The notes under the pieces were generated by a model. It saw only the letters and a program-made list of their open reading frames with translations. It made no database searches and was not told where the DNA came from. From assembly GCA_023450745.1 (NCBI GenBank), contig JAEXGR010000060.1:1-64000 (forward strand): DNA of 64,000 nucleotides, in the 5' to 3' direction. The translations under genes and the position numbers were made by a program. Of this stretch, positions 42,537-51,233 are shown one piece after another (position 1 is the first letter of the stretch; each line of letters starts with the position of its first letter). The DNA comes from Synergistota bacterium. GTDB taxonomy: Bacteria; Synergistota; Synergistia; Synergistales; Synergistaceae.

Positions 42537-42848
42537 CTACATAAGGCCGGGCAGGCCGCCCATGCCGCCGGTAACGCTGTTCATCTTGTCGTTTGAAAGC
42601 TCCTTCGACTTGGCGATCGCCTCTTTGACGGCGCCGAGCACGAGGTCCTCGAGCATCTCCACGTCGTCGGGGTTGACGACGTCTTTGTTTATCGTGATGG
42701 AAAGGATGTCGCCGTGGCCGTTGACCGTTGCTTTGACGGCGCCGCCGCCCGCCGCGCCCTCGAGCACCGCGTTCTGCAATTCTTCCTGCGCGAGCGCCAT
42801 CTGCGCCTGCATCCTCTGAGCCTGTTTGATTATCTTGTCCATCTTCAT
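42537..42848 (-). CDS. YbaB/EbfC family nucleoid-associated protein
   Basis: A 103-residue DNA-binding protein of the YbaB/EbfC family. It has the N-terminal coiled coil KIIKQAQRMQAQMALAQEEL, the core VKATVNGHGDILSI and a glycine/methionine-rich end (GGMGGLPGLM) typical of the family. The ATG at 42848 is preferred over the TTG one codon earlier. It lies directly upstream of recR in transcription. Confidence 0.93.
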   Translation of the reverse strand: MKMDKIIKQAQRMQAQMALAQEELQNAVLEGAAGGGAVKATVNGHGDILSITINKDVVNPDDVEMLEDLVLGAVKEAIAKSKELSNDKMNSVTGGMGGLPGLM

Positions 42849-42914
42849 CAAAAAATCAATCCTTTCAAATTCTATTATAAAATACCATATTTTATCGATA
42901 AATTCACGGATAAA

Positions 42915-44666
42915 TTACTTATCAACCTTTATGTCGTCATTCTTGTAGCCGTCAAGGTGCAGGTATGTCAGCGCGAGATACCAGACGAAGAGCGGCAGTT
43001 TCGTAAGCCTGCGCCAGCGCCACGGCTCCTGTATCACCCGGTAGAGCCACTCCATGCCGACCTTCTGCCACACCTTCGGCGCGCGCGTCAGCCGCCCCGA
43101 GATCACGTCCATGCTGCCGCCGATTCCCATGCCGACGACCGCCCCGGTCCGGCCGAGGTATTCCTCAAGCCAGTATTCCTGCTTCGGAACGCCCAGGCCG
43201 ACAAAGAGGATGTCGGTCTGCGCGCCGCGTATCGCGGCACAAATATCATCCGTCTTCTCCGGTTTGAAGAAACCGTCGCAGGTACCGGCCACCGTAAGGC
43301 CGGGGAATTTCTCCGCGAGCCTCTCCGCCGCGGCCTCCGCCACTCCGGGAGCGCCGCCGAGCATCCAGACGCGCCAGCCCTCGTAAGCGGCGCGGCGGCA
43401 AAGATGTTCGGTGAATTCTACACCCGGTATGCGTTCCTGTATAGGGGTTCCGATCAGTTTAAGCGCGCCGATGAGGCCCGCGCCGTCGGGCAGCACCAGG
43501 CCGGCCCCGCGCACGACGCGCCGGTAGTTCTCGTCGGTGCGGCTGCGAAGCGCCGCGAGGGCGTCGGGGGTCACGATTATATGCGGCGACCGTTCCGTTT
43601 TTATCCAGTGCTGCACCTTCGTAAGAGCGTAGTTCAGCGAAATGTTGTCGACCGTGACGCCCCACAGGCGCGGATTCCGGCATTCGCCGTTCATCTTCGT
43701 CCGCTTATACTTGAATGTGTATACCACCCAGATCACTCCAAATACTCCGCCGACGGCGGCCATAAGATAGAGGAAGTCCGGCATCCCAAGCTGGATCGCG
43801 GAGACGAGGCAGCCTAAGATGGCGCAGACCGTAACGACAAGATATATCGCGACCGGATGGGTATGGCCGCGCGTGATGAGCTTGCGGTACAGGATGAGGT
43901 TGCCCGTCGGCCGCGGCGAGAAGGCGGCGCTGATGACCCCCATGGAGGTCTCGGTGATCGGCAGCGCGAAGAAACCCAGCGGCAGCAGCGCGAGGGTATA
44001 GAACGTTATCCCTTTGCTGACGCCGAGGATGGAGAGCCCCGCAAACAGCGTGCCCCAAAGCCCCGTAAGCGGCTCGGTGAGGCGGCGGTAGGCGTAGATG
44101 TGGCGGCTCCAGAAGACGAGCAGCAGCACCAAGCCGATCATGCATATCTGCGAAGCGTCGTGAAGGCTCTGCGACGACGAAAGAATGACGACGGAGATCA
44201 TCGTCCAGCTCACGGTCAGCAGCAGTCCGCAGAGCCCGGGAATCTCGTCGACCTCCTGAAAGAAGATGGGGAAGATGCCCACCCAGAGCGTGCTGATGGC
44301 GACCGAGGCAAAATAGGAGAGGTAATAGTATTCGCCGTTGGTAAATTCAATAAAGGCGATTCGCGGCCCGAAGAGGGAAAAGACGAGGCCGACCAGAAAG
44401 TAGAGGAAACGCAGGTTCTTGCCCTTCGTCGCCCGCTGACAGAAGCCGATGCAGGCTGAGGCGACGCCGGCGGCGACGGTGATGCGCAGCGGGCCGTCCG
44501 GCATCCAGATGCCGCAGAGGGCCCACGCCCCCACGAGCGTGATATCCTTTAAATAGTAATACTGGTCGCTTTCGAGGTACTTTTTAAAAAACTTTTGTAT
44601 CGAGATACAGATCAAAGCGACCATCGCGACCATGATCACGGTTGTTCCATATGAGCTGCTAAACAT
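42915..44666 (-). CDS. WecG/TagA-type glycosyltransferase fused to a degenerate WecA/TagO-like membrane domain
   Basis: A 583-residue two-domain protein. The C-terminal 230 residues are a family 26 glycosyltransferase: VTVDNISLNYALTKV, HIIVTPDALAALRS, GLVLPDGAGLIGALK and VGLGVPKQEYWL are all present. The N-terminal 330 residues have about nine membrane segments. The segment YRKLITRGHTHPVAIYLVV resembles the HHRLL..G.TH region of WecA/TagO prenyl-phosphate sugar transferases. The catalytic Asp-Asp and DGLDG-like motifs of those enzymes are not seen, so this half is probably an inactive membrane anchor or lipid-binding scaffold. It should transfer an N-acetylmannosaminuronate- or mannosamine-like sugar to a lipid-linked acceptor. 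The ATG at 44666 is chosen over a TTG at 44687. Confidence 0.85.
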   Translation of the reverse strand: MFSSSYGTTVIMVAMVALICISIQKFFKKYLESDQYYYLKDITLVGAWALCGIWMPDGPLRITVAAGVASACIGFCQRATKGKNLRFLYFLVGLVFSLFGPRIAFIEFTNGEYYYLSYFASVAISTLWVGIFPIFFQEVDEIPGLCGLLLTVSWTMISVVILSSSQSLHDASQICMIGLVLLLVFWSRHIYAYRRLTEPLTGLWGTLFAGLSILGVSKGITFYTLALLPLGFFALPITETSMGVISAAFSPRPTGNLILYRKLITRGHTHPVAIYLVVTVCAILGCLVSAIQLGMPDFLYLMAAVGGVFGVIWVVYTFKYKRTKMNGECRNPRLWGVTVDNISLNYALTKVQHWIKTERSPHIIVTPDALAALRSRTDENYRRVVRGAGLVLPDGAGLIGALKLIGTPIQERIPGVEFTEHLCRRAAYEGWRVWMLGGAPGVAEAAAERLAEKFPGLTVAGTCDGFFKPEKTDDICAAIRGAQTDILFVGLGVPKQEYWLEEYLGRTGAVVGMGIGGSMDVISGRLTRAPKVWQKVGMEWLYRVIQEPWRWRRLTKLPLFVWYLALTYLHLDGYKNDDIKVDK

Positions 44667-44729
44667 ATAAGGCCCTGCTTTCGTCAAATAAAAATAAAGC
44701 CGTCATTCTATATATCGTATCATAAAACA

Positions 44730-44765
44730 GGGAAGCCGCAAGATGGTTTTTCCCACGCGGCTCCC
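44730..44765 (-). terminator. Terminator after serS
   Basis: Stem of 9-10 bases (44730-44739 with 44757-44765), 17-base loop, followed on the minus strand by TGTTTT. It is placed 27 bases after the serS stop codon and before the glycosyltransferase gene. Confidence 0.65.
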
Positions 44766-44791
44766 CGTATGCGATTTATTTTATCTTCGCG

Positions 44792-46066
44792 CTACGCGGA
44801 GATTTTTTCAAGGCCTCCGACATAGGGGCGCAGCGCCTCGGGAACCGTGATCGACCCGTCGGCGTTCTGGCAGTTTTCCATGAGCGCGATGAGCGTGCGG
44901 CCGATCGCGAGGCCGGAGCCGTTCAGCGTATGGATGAAACGCGCCTTGCCGCCGTCGGCGGGCTTGTACTTCATGCCCATGCGGCGCGCCTGGAAGTCCT
45001 CGCAGTTGCTGCAGGAGCTGATCTCGCGATAGGTGTGCTGCGAGGGGAGCCAGACCTCGATGTCGTAGGTCTTGGCGGCGCCGAAGCCCATGTCGCCGGT
45101 GCAGAGGACGATCACGCGGTAGGGGATGCCGAGCAGCTGGAGGACTTTCTCCGCGCAGCCCGTCATGTGTTCAAGCTCGTCATAGCTTTTTTCGGGAACG
45201 GCAAGCTTGACCATCTCGACCTTGTCAAACTGGTGCTGGCGCAGCATGCCGCGCATGTCGCGTCCATAACTGCCCGCCTCGCGGCGGAAGCAGGGCGTGA
45301 AGGCACAGAAGTATTTCGGCAGGTCGGCCTCCTTAAGGGTCTCGCCCGAATGGAGGTTCGTCAGCGGCACCTCGGCGGTGGGGATGAGCCAGAGGTCGTC
45401 GTTGACGCAGCGATACAGGTCTTCGGCAAACTTCGGCAGCTGCCCCGTGCCCGTCATCGTCTTTGAGTTGACGAGCGCGGGCGGCGCGACTTCCGTAAAG
45501 CCGTGCTGCGTCGTGTGCAGGTCGAGCATAAAGTTCATCAGGCCGCGCTCCAGGCGCGCGCCCGCGCCCTTGAGCACCGTGAAGCGGCTTTCGGCGAGCT
45601 TCACGCCGCGGTCGAAGTCCATGATGCCGAGCGCCTCGCCAAGCTCCCAGTGCGGCTTCGGCTCAAAGTCAAATTCGCGAGGAACGCCCCAGCGGCGCAT
45701 CTCTATATTGTCGATTTCGTCCTTGCCCTGAGGCACGCTTTCGTGCGGGCGGTTCGGAATGCGCAGCGCCAGCTCGTCAAGCTCGCTCTGAATCTCGTTC
45801 GCCCGGTCGTCGAGGCCTTTGATCTCTTCGCCGAGCTCGCGAATCTCGCCTTGCAGAGCTTCCGTATCATAGCCGGCCTTTTTCTTTATCCCCACTTCTT
45901 TGGAGCCGGCGTTGCGGCGCTCTTTCAGCTTCTCCACCTCGAGCAGCACCCGGCGGCGCTCCTCGTCGAGCTCCCGGTAGCGGTCGAGGGGAAAGGCGTT
46001 GTTGCGCGAGGCGAGCATCGCCGCAAGTTCGTCATAGTGCTCGCGGACCCATTTTGTATCAAGCAT
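44792..46066 (-). CDS. serS: Seryl-tRNA synthetase
   Basis: A 424-residue class II synthetase. The N-terminal coiled-coil arm for tRNA binding spans about residues 30-100. Motif 2 is seen as CFRREAGSYGRDMRGMLRQHQF (in part), motif 3 as GSGLAIGRTLIALMEN. The start codon shares one base with the stop codon of ribH, so serS is the last gene of the riboflavin operon. That linkage looks accidental in function. Confidence 0.97.
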   Translation of the reverse strand: MLDTKWVREHYDELAAMLASRNNAFPLDRYRELDEERRRVLLEVEKLKERRNAGSKEVGIKKKAGYDTEALQGEIRELGEEIKGLDDRANEIQSELDELALRIPNRPHESVPQGKDEIDNIEMRRWGVPREFDFEPKPHWELGEALGIMDFDRGVKLAESRFTVLKGAGARLERGLMNFMLDLHTTQHGFTEVAPPALVNSKTMTGTGQLPKFAEDLYRCVNDDLWLIPTAEVPLTNLHSGETLKEADLPKYFCAFTPCFRREAGSYGRDMRGMLRQHQFDKVEMVKLAVPEKSYDELEHMTGCAEKVLQLLGIPYRVIVLCTGDMGFGAAKTYDIEVWLPSQHTYREISSCSNCEDFQARRMGMKYKPADGGKARFIHTLNGSGLAIGRTLIALMENCQNADGSITVPEALRPYVGGLEKISA

Positions 46067-46551
46067 TAATCCCGCGCCTCCCCGGTCTTTCTGATTTCGT
46101 TCATCAGCTTCGCCGTCTCCAGCGCGGCGAGCGCCGCTTCGGCGCCCTTGTTCCCCGCTTTGCTGCCGGAGCGCATGAGCGCCTGCTCAAGATTTTCGCA
46201 GGTGAGGATGCCGAAGGCCACCGGCACACGGTATTCAAGCCCGACGTGCGCCAGCCCCTTGGCCGCTTCGCCCGCGACATACTCGTGGTGCGTGGTGTCG
46301 CCGCGAATGACCGCGCCGAGCGTGATGATCGCGTCGTATTTGCCGAGAAGCGCGATCTCCTTCGCCACCACCGGCTGCTCCCAGGCGCCGGGCGTCCAGT
46401 AGAGGTCTATATCCTGATAGCTTACTCCGTGACGCGTGAGGGCGTCCTTGGCTCCCTCGATGAGCTTCGAGGTGATCAATTCGTTAAAGCGCGAGCCGAT
46501 GATTGCAAACCGCAGTCCGCTCCCTATCATGTCTCCCTGAATGGTACGCAT
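46066..46551 (-). CDS. ribH: 6,7-dimethyl-8-ribityllumazine synthase
   Basis: A 161-residue enzyme for the penultimate step of riboflavin synthesis. Family motifs are IIGSRFNELIT, WTPGAWEQPVVAKEIA, TLGAVIRGDTTHHEYV (with the catalytic histidine) and PVAFGILTCENLEQA. An extra Gly-rich residue set is absent and length is normal. It lies 82 bases downstream of ribBA. Confidence 0.96.
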   Translation of the reverse strand: MRTIQGDMIGSGLRFAIIGSRFNELITSKLIEGAKDALTRHGVSYQDIDLYWTPGAWEQPVVAKEIALLGKYDAIITLGAVIRGDTTHHEYVAGEAAKGLAHVGLEYRVPVAFGILTCENLEQALMRSGSKAGNKGAEAALAALETAKLMNEIRKTGEARD

Positions 46552-46633
46552 TAAAAAAATTCCTCCCGTAAAAATATTTTTATTAAAAACGCCCGCGTCC
46601 CCCGCCGGCGGCGAGGGACCTTTTACTCTTGGC

Positions 46634-47878
46634 TTATTTGTGGCGGCCGCATTCCTGGCAGCCGTACTCCCTGTCGTTGTTGAGCATGTGCCCCATCTTG
46701 CAGATCTTGGTGTTCATGTAGCGTTCGTTATAGGGGTTTGGGGCGATCTCTATCGGCACGCGCTCCGTTATCTCAAGTCCATAGCCGGCGAGCCCCGTGA
46801 TCTTGACGGGGTTGTTCGTCATCAGGCGCAGCTTTTTGAGGCCGAGGTCGGCCAATATCTGCGCGCCCACGCCGTAATCGCGCTGATCGGGCGCAAAGCC
46901 AAGGGCGACGTTCGCCTCGACGGTGTCAAGCCCCTTGTCCTGCAGGTCGTATGCCTTGAGCTTCGCAAGCAGGCCGATGCCGCGGCCCTCCTGGCGCAGA
47001 TAGAGCAGTACGCCGCGCCCCTCTTTTTCGATCATCGTCATCGCCGTGTGCAGCTGCGGGCCGCAGTCGCAGCGCAGCGAGCCGAGCAGGTCGCCCGTGA
47101 AGCATTCGGAGTGGACCCGCGCCAGCACCGGTTCGTCGCCGGAGAGATCTCCCTTGACGAGCGCGAGATGTACGGCGCCGGGGTTATCCCCGTAGGGGCT
47201 GGTATATACGTGGCAGGTAAAGTCTCCCCACTGCGTAGGCATGTGGACGACGACCTCTTTCTTGACGAACTTCTCCCGGATGACGCGGTAGCGGATGAGT
47301 TCCTCCACGGAGACTATCTTCAGCCCCTCTTTTTTCGCGAAATCCAAAAGCTGCGGCAGCCGCGCCATGCTGCCGTCGCCGTTCATTATCTCGCAGATGA
47401 CTCCCGCGGGATGAAGCCCGGCGAGGCGTGTGAGGTCCACCGCCGCCTCCGTATGTCCGGCGCGCTGCAAAACGCCGCCGGGGCGCGCGATGAGCGGGAA
47501 TATATGGCCGGGACGGCGGAAATCTCCCGCCAGCGATTCGGGCTGCGCGAGCGCGCGCGCCGTGAAGGCGCGTTCCTCCGCCGAGATCCCCGTCGTCGTG
47601 CCCCGCAGATGGTCGACGGTGACGGTGAAGGCCGTTCCGTGCGCGTCCGTGTTGTGCTCGACCATCGGCGCAAGCTCCAGCCGCTGCGCCTGCTGGCACG
47701 AGAGCGGCACGCAGACGAGCCCGCGCGCCTTGGTAATCATATAGTTCAAGTCTTCGGTACGGCAGTGGTCCGCCGCCATCACGAGGTCTCCCTCGTTTTC
47801 GCGGTTTTCGTCGTCGACTACGACGACCATCTTTCCCGCCTGGATGTCGGCAATCGCCTCTTCTATGGTATTGAACAT
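46634..47878 (-). CDS. ribBA: Bifunctional DHBP synthase/GTP cyclohydrolase II
   Basis: A 414-residue fusion that supplies both precursors of riboflavin. The RibB half has VVVVDDENRENEGDLVMAAD and RPGHIFPLIARPGGVLQRAGHTEAAVDL (in part). The RibA half has VRVHSECFTGDLLGSLRCDCG with the three zinc cysteines, and EGRGIGLLAKLKAY. The C-terminus has an extra pair of cysteine motifs (C...C.C..C near KMGHMLNNDREYGCQECG), a small metal-binding tail not typical for the family. The ATG at 47878 has a GGAGGGG ribosome-binding site. Confidence 0.96.
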   Translation of the reverse strand: MFNTIEEAIADIQAGKMVVVVDDENRENEGDLVMAADHCRTEDLNYMITKARGLVCVPLSCQQAQRLELAPMVEHNTDAHGTAFTVTVDHLRGTTTGISAEERAFTARALAQPESLAGDFRRPGHIFPLIARPGGVLQRAGHTEAAVDLTRLAGLHPAGVICEIMNGDGSMARLPQLLDFAKKEGLKIVSVEELIRYRVIREKFVKKEVVVHMPTQWGDFTCHVYTSPYGDNPGAVHLALVKGDLSGDEPVLARVHSECFTGDLLGSLRCDCGPQLHTAMTMIEKEGRGVLLYLRQEGRGIGLLAKLKAYDLQDKGLDTVEANVALGFAPDQRDYGVGAQILADLGLKKLRLMTNNPVKITGLAGYGLEITERVPIEIAPNPYNERYMNTKICKMGHMLNNDREYGCQECGRHK

Positions 47879-47909
47879 TTTTTCCCCTCCATCGTCAGTG
47901 ACAGATCTG

Positions 47910-48575
47910 TCAGTTCCAGCCATACTCAGTAAGTTTATCCCAAGTGAGCGAATTTTTCACCTTTCCGCCGCCGTTTTTTTCGCTGAATGCGGCCTCCAAA
48001 AATTTTTTTATGTATTTGCCGATCATATCGGTCTCAATATTGACGGCGTCGCCGGCTTTCAGCTCCCCGAGCGTCGTCTCCGCGAGGGTGGTGGGGATCA
48101 CGCCGACGGAAAAGAAATCCCTTTCGGCGTCGATCACCGTGAGGCTCACCCCGTCCACCGTCACCGAGCCCTTGGCCACGATGCCCACGAGTATCTCCTC
48201 CGGCGCGGTGAAATAAATTTTTTTCGTCTTATCCAGCGATTCTATCCGCGAGACGTTCGCCATGCCGTCCACATGCCCCGCGACCAGATGGCCGTCGAGG
48301 CGCGAGTCAAGACGCATGGCGCGCTCGAGGTTGACGGACGAGCCGATTCTCAGGCGGCCCAGCTTCGTGCGCGCCTGCGTTTCGGGCATCATCTGCACCC
48401 GAAACGAGTTGGCGTCGAAAAAAGTCACGGTGTTGCAGGCCCCCGAGAGGGCCACGGAATCGCCGAGCCGCAGCCCGGAGGCGATCGCGGGCGCCTGAAT
48501 CGTCAGCTCTACCACCTCGCCCGCCGGCGTGACGGCGGCGACGGTGCCTATCGTCTCTATAAGTCCGGTGAACAT
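47910..48575 (-). CDS. ribE: Riboflavin synthase
   Basis: A 221-residue riboflavin synthase alpha chain that dismutates two lumazine molecules. It has the typical internal duplication: MFTGLIETIGTV with SGACNTVTFF in the first barrel, and GHVDGMANVSRI with VDGVSLTVIDA in the second. Its start overlaps the end of ribD by 19 bases. The order ribD-ribE-ribBA-ribH matches the common rib operon. Confidence 0.96.
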   Translation of the reverse strand: MFTGLIETIGTVAAVTPAGEVVELTIQAPAIASGLRLGDSVALSGACNTVTFFDANSFRVQMMPETQARTKLGRLRIGSSVNLERAMRLDSRLDGHLVAGHVDGMANVSRIESLDKTKKIYFTAPEEILVGIVAKGSVTVDGVSLTVIDAERDFFSVGVIPTTLAETTLGELKAGDAVNIETDMIGKYIKKFLEAAFSEKNGGGKVKNSLTWDKLTEYGWN

Positions 48576-49651
48576 TCAAAAACACCCCTTATCAGCAGAT
48601 CTTCTCCGCATTTTATATATCTTGTCTCCCGCAGCCGCCGGACATCCGCCAGGCGCGTAAACTCCAGCCCTTCGGCGTATGAGAGCCCGCGCCCCATGAT
48701 CTTCGGCGCGAGAAAGAGCGCGAGCTCGTCGCAGAGCCCCTCTCTCATAAAGGCGGAGGTCACCCCGGCTCCCGCCTCAACCATCAGGTAATTCACATCC
48801 AGCGCGCAGAGCTTTTTCAGCGCTTCGCCAAGAAACGCCTCTCCCGACGCGATAGTCTCGACGCGCGCGCCCGCCTCCGCCAGCGCCGAGGCCCGGGCGG
48901 GCGGCGCGGCCGCCGTCGTAAAGATCACCGCGCCGCCCGCAAGTATCTTCGCCTCCGGCGGCGTGCGCAGGCGTCGGTCGAGGATCACGCGCAGCGGCGT
49001 CCGGCCCGGCGCGTCGCGCACCGTGAGCTGCGGGTCGTCGGCGATGACCGTGCCCACGCCCGTAAGTACCGCGTCGTTTGCCGCCCGCATCAGGTGCACG
49101 CGCGCGCGCGACTCCGCGCCCGTAACCCAGCGGCTCTCGCCGTTTGCGAGCGCCACCTTGCCGTCAAGCGAGGCGGCGCACTTAACCGTCACCCACGGGC
49201 GGCCCTGAACCATGCGCCGGGTAAAGCCGCGGTTCATCCAGCGGCATTCCTTTTCCAGCAGGCCGCTTTTTACCTCGATGCCCGCGGCCCGGAGCTTTTC
49301 CAGCCCGCGGCCGGCGACCCGCGGATTCGGGTCGGTCATTCCCGCGATCACGCGCCGCGGCCGGCGCTCCGCCAGCATGTCGGCGCAGGGAGGCGTCCTT
49401 CCGTAGTGCGAACAGGGCTCGAGGGTCACATAGACGTCCGCGCCTTCGATGTCCCCGCCCGCGTCGCGCACCGCCTCCACTTCGGCGTGGGGGCCGCCGC
49501 ATATCTTATGCCAGCCGCGCCCGATGATCTGTCCGCCGCGCACGGCGACGCAGCCGACGCGGGGGTTCGGGCTGCACTGACGCCCGTTGCGCGCCAGTTC
49601 CAGCGCGCAGGTCATATAATATTCGTCAATTTTGCTCTGTGGCGGCGCCAT
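48557..49651 (-). CDS. ribD: Bifunctional riboflavin deaminase/reductase RibD
   Basis: A 364-residue enzyme for two steps of riboflavin synthesis. The N-terminal deaminase has the zinc motif GGPHAEVEAV (His-Ala-Glu) and LEPCSHYGRTPPC. The C-terminal reductase has VKCAASLDGKVAL, AVLTGVGTVIADDP and VEAGAGVTSAFM. The ATG at 49651 has a GGAG ribosome-binding site and overlaps uvrC by 26 bases. No FMN riboswitch is seen upstream, so flavin feedback must act elsewhere if it exists. Confidence 0.96.
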   Translation of the reverse strand: MAPPQSKIDEYYMTCALELARNGRQCSPNPRVGCVAVRGGQIIGRGWHKICGGPHAEVEAVRDAGGDIEGADVYVTLEPCSHYGRTPPCADMLAERRPRRVIAGMTDPNPRVAGRGLEKLRAAGIEVKSGLLEKECRWMNRGFTRRMVQGRPWVTVKCAASLDGKVALANGESRWVTGAESRARVHLMRAANDAVLTGVGTVIADDPQLTVRDAPGRTPLRVILDRRLRTPPEAKILAGGAVIFTTAAAPPARASALAEAGARVETIASGEAFLGEALKKLCALDVNYLMVEAGAGVTSAFMREGLCDELALFLAPKIMGRGLSYAEGLEFTRLADVRRLRETRYIKCGEDLLIRGVFECSPDL

Positions 49652-51143
49652 CGGCGTTCGTCTCCTTTATAGCGTTGGTTATCTCTTCCTGACCGTCCTC
49701 ATTCAGCTTCGCCAGAATCCTCTTCGCGAGCGCCGGCCCAATCCCCGGCGCGGCGGCAAGCTCGTCGGCGGGGAGGTCTCTGATCGCCCGGACGCTGCCG
49801 AACCTTGTGATGAGCATCGCGGCCTTGGCCTTCCCGATGCCGGAGACCTCTTCAATCTTGCTCCGCTTGAAGCTCTGGGCGCGCCGCGTCCGGTGCGACG
49901 TGATCGCAAAACGGTGCGATTCGTCGCGCACATGCTGCAGCAGCCGCAGCACGGGGTCGGTATAGTCAAGCCGCACCGGCTCCTTGCGGTTCGGGAGATA
50001 GACCTCTTCAAATTCTTTCGCCAGCGAGATTATCGGAATGTTGTGAATGCCGAGATCGTCGAGCGCCTGCATCGCGAAGTCGAGCTGCACGGGGCCGCCG
50101 TCGATCAAAATCAGCTGCGGCAGCGGCTCCTGCCCCTTGAGGCAGCGGCTGTAACGGCGCGTCAGCGTCTCTTTCATCGAACGGAAGTCGTCGATACCCT
50201 CCACCGTCCGGATGTTGAACTTTCGGTAGAGCGAAGGGTTGGGATAGCCCTGCTCGAAGACCACGGCGACGCCGACGGTATATTCCCCCGCGCTGTGCGA
50301 GATGTCAAAGCCGTCGATGCGCCAGGGCAGGATTGGCAGTTCAAAGGTTCTCTGCATCGCGTTCAGCACCTCGAAGAAGTTATCCTGCCCCGAGGGGATG
50401 TCCGGTATCGTGTGCTGCTGGCGGCTGACGCGCCAAATCGCGCGTATCGTGTCGCGCAGGTGCGCCGCCTCTTCAAAACGCATCTCGCGCGCCGCCCGGT
50501 CCATCCGCCGGCGCAGCCTCTCGATGAGCTCCGCTCCCTGCCCCTGCAAAAGCAGCACGACGTCGGCTACGCGGTCGCGGTACTCGTGCTCCGTGCAATG
50601 TTCGCAGCAGGGCGCGAGGCAGCGGCCGAGAGAATATTTCATGCAGGGCCGCCCTCCCGTCGGCTTCGCGAGCTCGCTCTTGCAGGAGCGCAGCGGCAGA
50701 TAGCGCTCAACCAGCCGCAGCAGCGCCCGCACCTCCTGCACGCGGACATAGGGCCCGATGTAGACCGCCCCGTCGTCAAGCTTGATGCGCGTCACGACGA
50801 TTCGCGGGTACTTTTCCGCGGTGATCTTGATATAGGCGTAGCGCTCGTTCATCTTGAGGTCGACGTTAAAGAAGGGCTGATAGAGCTTTATGAGCCGGTT
50901 CTCCAGAATCAGCGCCTCGATCTCGCTCTCCGTGCGCATCGTCGAGATATCGCGTATCGTCGCGACAAGTTTGCGCAGGCGCGGCGAGGCAAAGTTGCTG
51001 TGACGGAAATAGGACGAGACCCTCTTTCTGAGGGACTTGGCCTTTCCGATGTATATGATCTCCCCGTGCTCGTCGCGCATGAGATAGACGCCCGGCTTGT
51101 CCGGAAAACCCTTGACAAATTTTATCAATTCTTCCTTATTCAA
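49626..51143 (-). CDS. uvrC: UvrABC system protein C (short form)
   Basis: A roughly 505-residue UvrC, shorter than the usual 590-620 residues. It has the GIY-YIG nuclease (PGVYLMRDEHGEIIYIGKAKSL), the Cys-rich segment CMKYSLGRCLAPC, the UvrB-binding UVR motif (MRFEEAAHLRD), the RNase H-like nuclease with Asp in DGFDISHSAG, Asp in LILIDGGPVQLD and HRFAITSHR, and two helix-hairpin-helix motifs at the end (VSGIGKAKAAML, APGIGPALAKRI). The start is uncertain: a TTG at 51143 with AAGGG upstream fits homologues (NKEELIKF); an ATG at 51182 would add 13 residues. It is the first gene of the rib operon. Confidence 0.93.
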   Translation of the reverse strand: MNKEELIKFVKGFPDKPGVYLMRDEHGEIIYIGKAKSLRKRVSSYFRHSNFASPRLRKLVATIRDISTMRTESEIEALILENRLIKLYQPFFNVDLKMNERYAYIKITAEKYPRIVVTRIKLDDGAVYIGPYVRVQEVRALLRLVERYLPLRSCKSELAKPTGGRPCMKYSLGRCLAPCCEHCTEHEYRDRVADVVLLLQGQGAELIERLRRRMDRAAREMRFEEAAHLRDTIRAIWRVSRQQHTIPDIPSGQDNFFEVLNAMQRTFELPILPWRIDGFDISHSAGEYTVGVAVVFEQGYPNPSLYRKFNIRTVEGIDDFRSMKETLTRRYSRCLKGQEPLPQLILIDGGPVQLDFAMQALDDLGIHNIPIISLAKEFEEVYLPNRKEPVRLDYTDPVLRLLQHVRDESHRFAITSHRTRRAQSFKRSKIEEVSGIGKAKAAMLITRFGSVRAIRDLPADELAAAPGIGPALAKRILAKLNEDGQEEITNAIKETNADGAATEQN

Positions 51144-51233
51144 AAAATTAACCCTTTCTGTGATTGCAGTCCGCCACCACATGGTATAGGATATCACAAT
51201 AATGTATAAGAAGTAACGCGGAGGTGCTCAAAG

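Noticed and set aside
49652..51233. FMN riboswitch in front of the riboflavin genes
   Set aside because: The rib genes follow uvrC directly with overlaps, and neither the uvrC leader nor any rib gap contains recognisable RFN-element sequence blocks.
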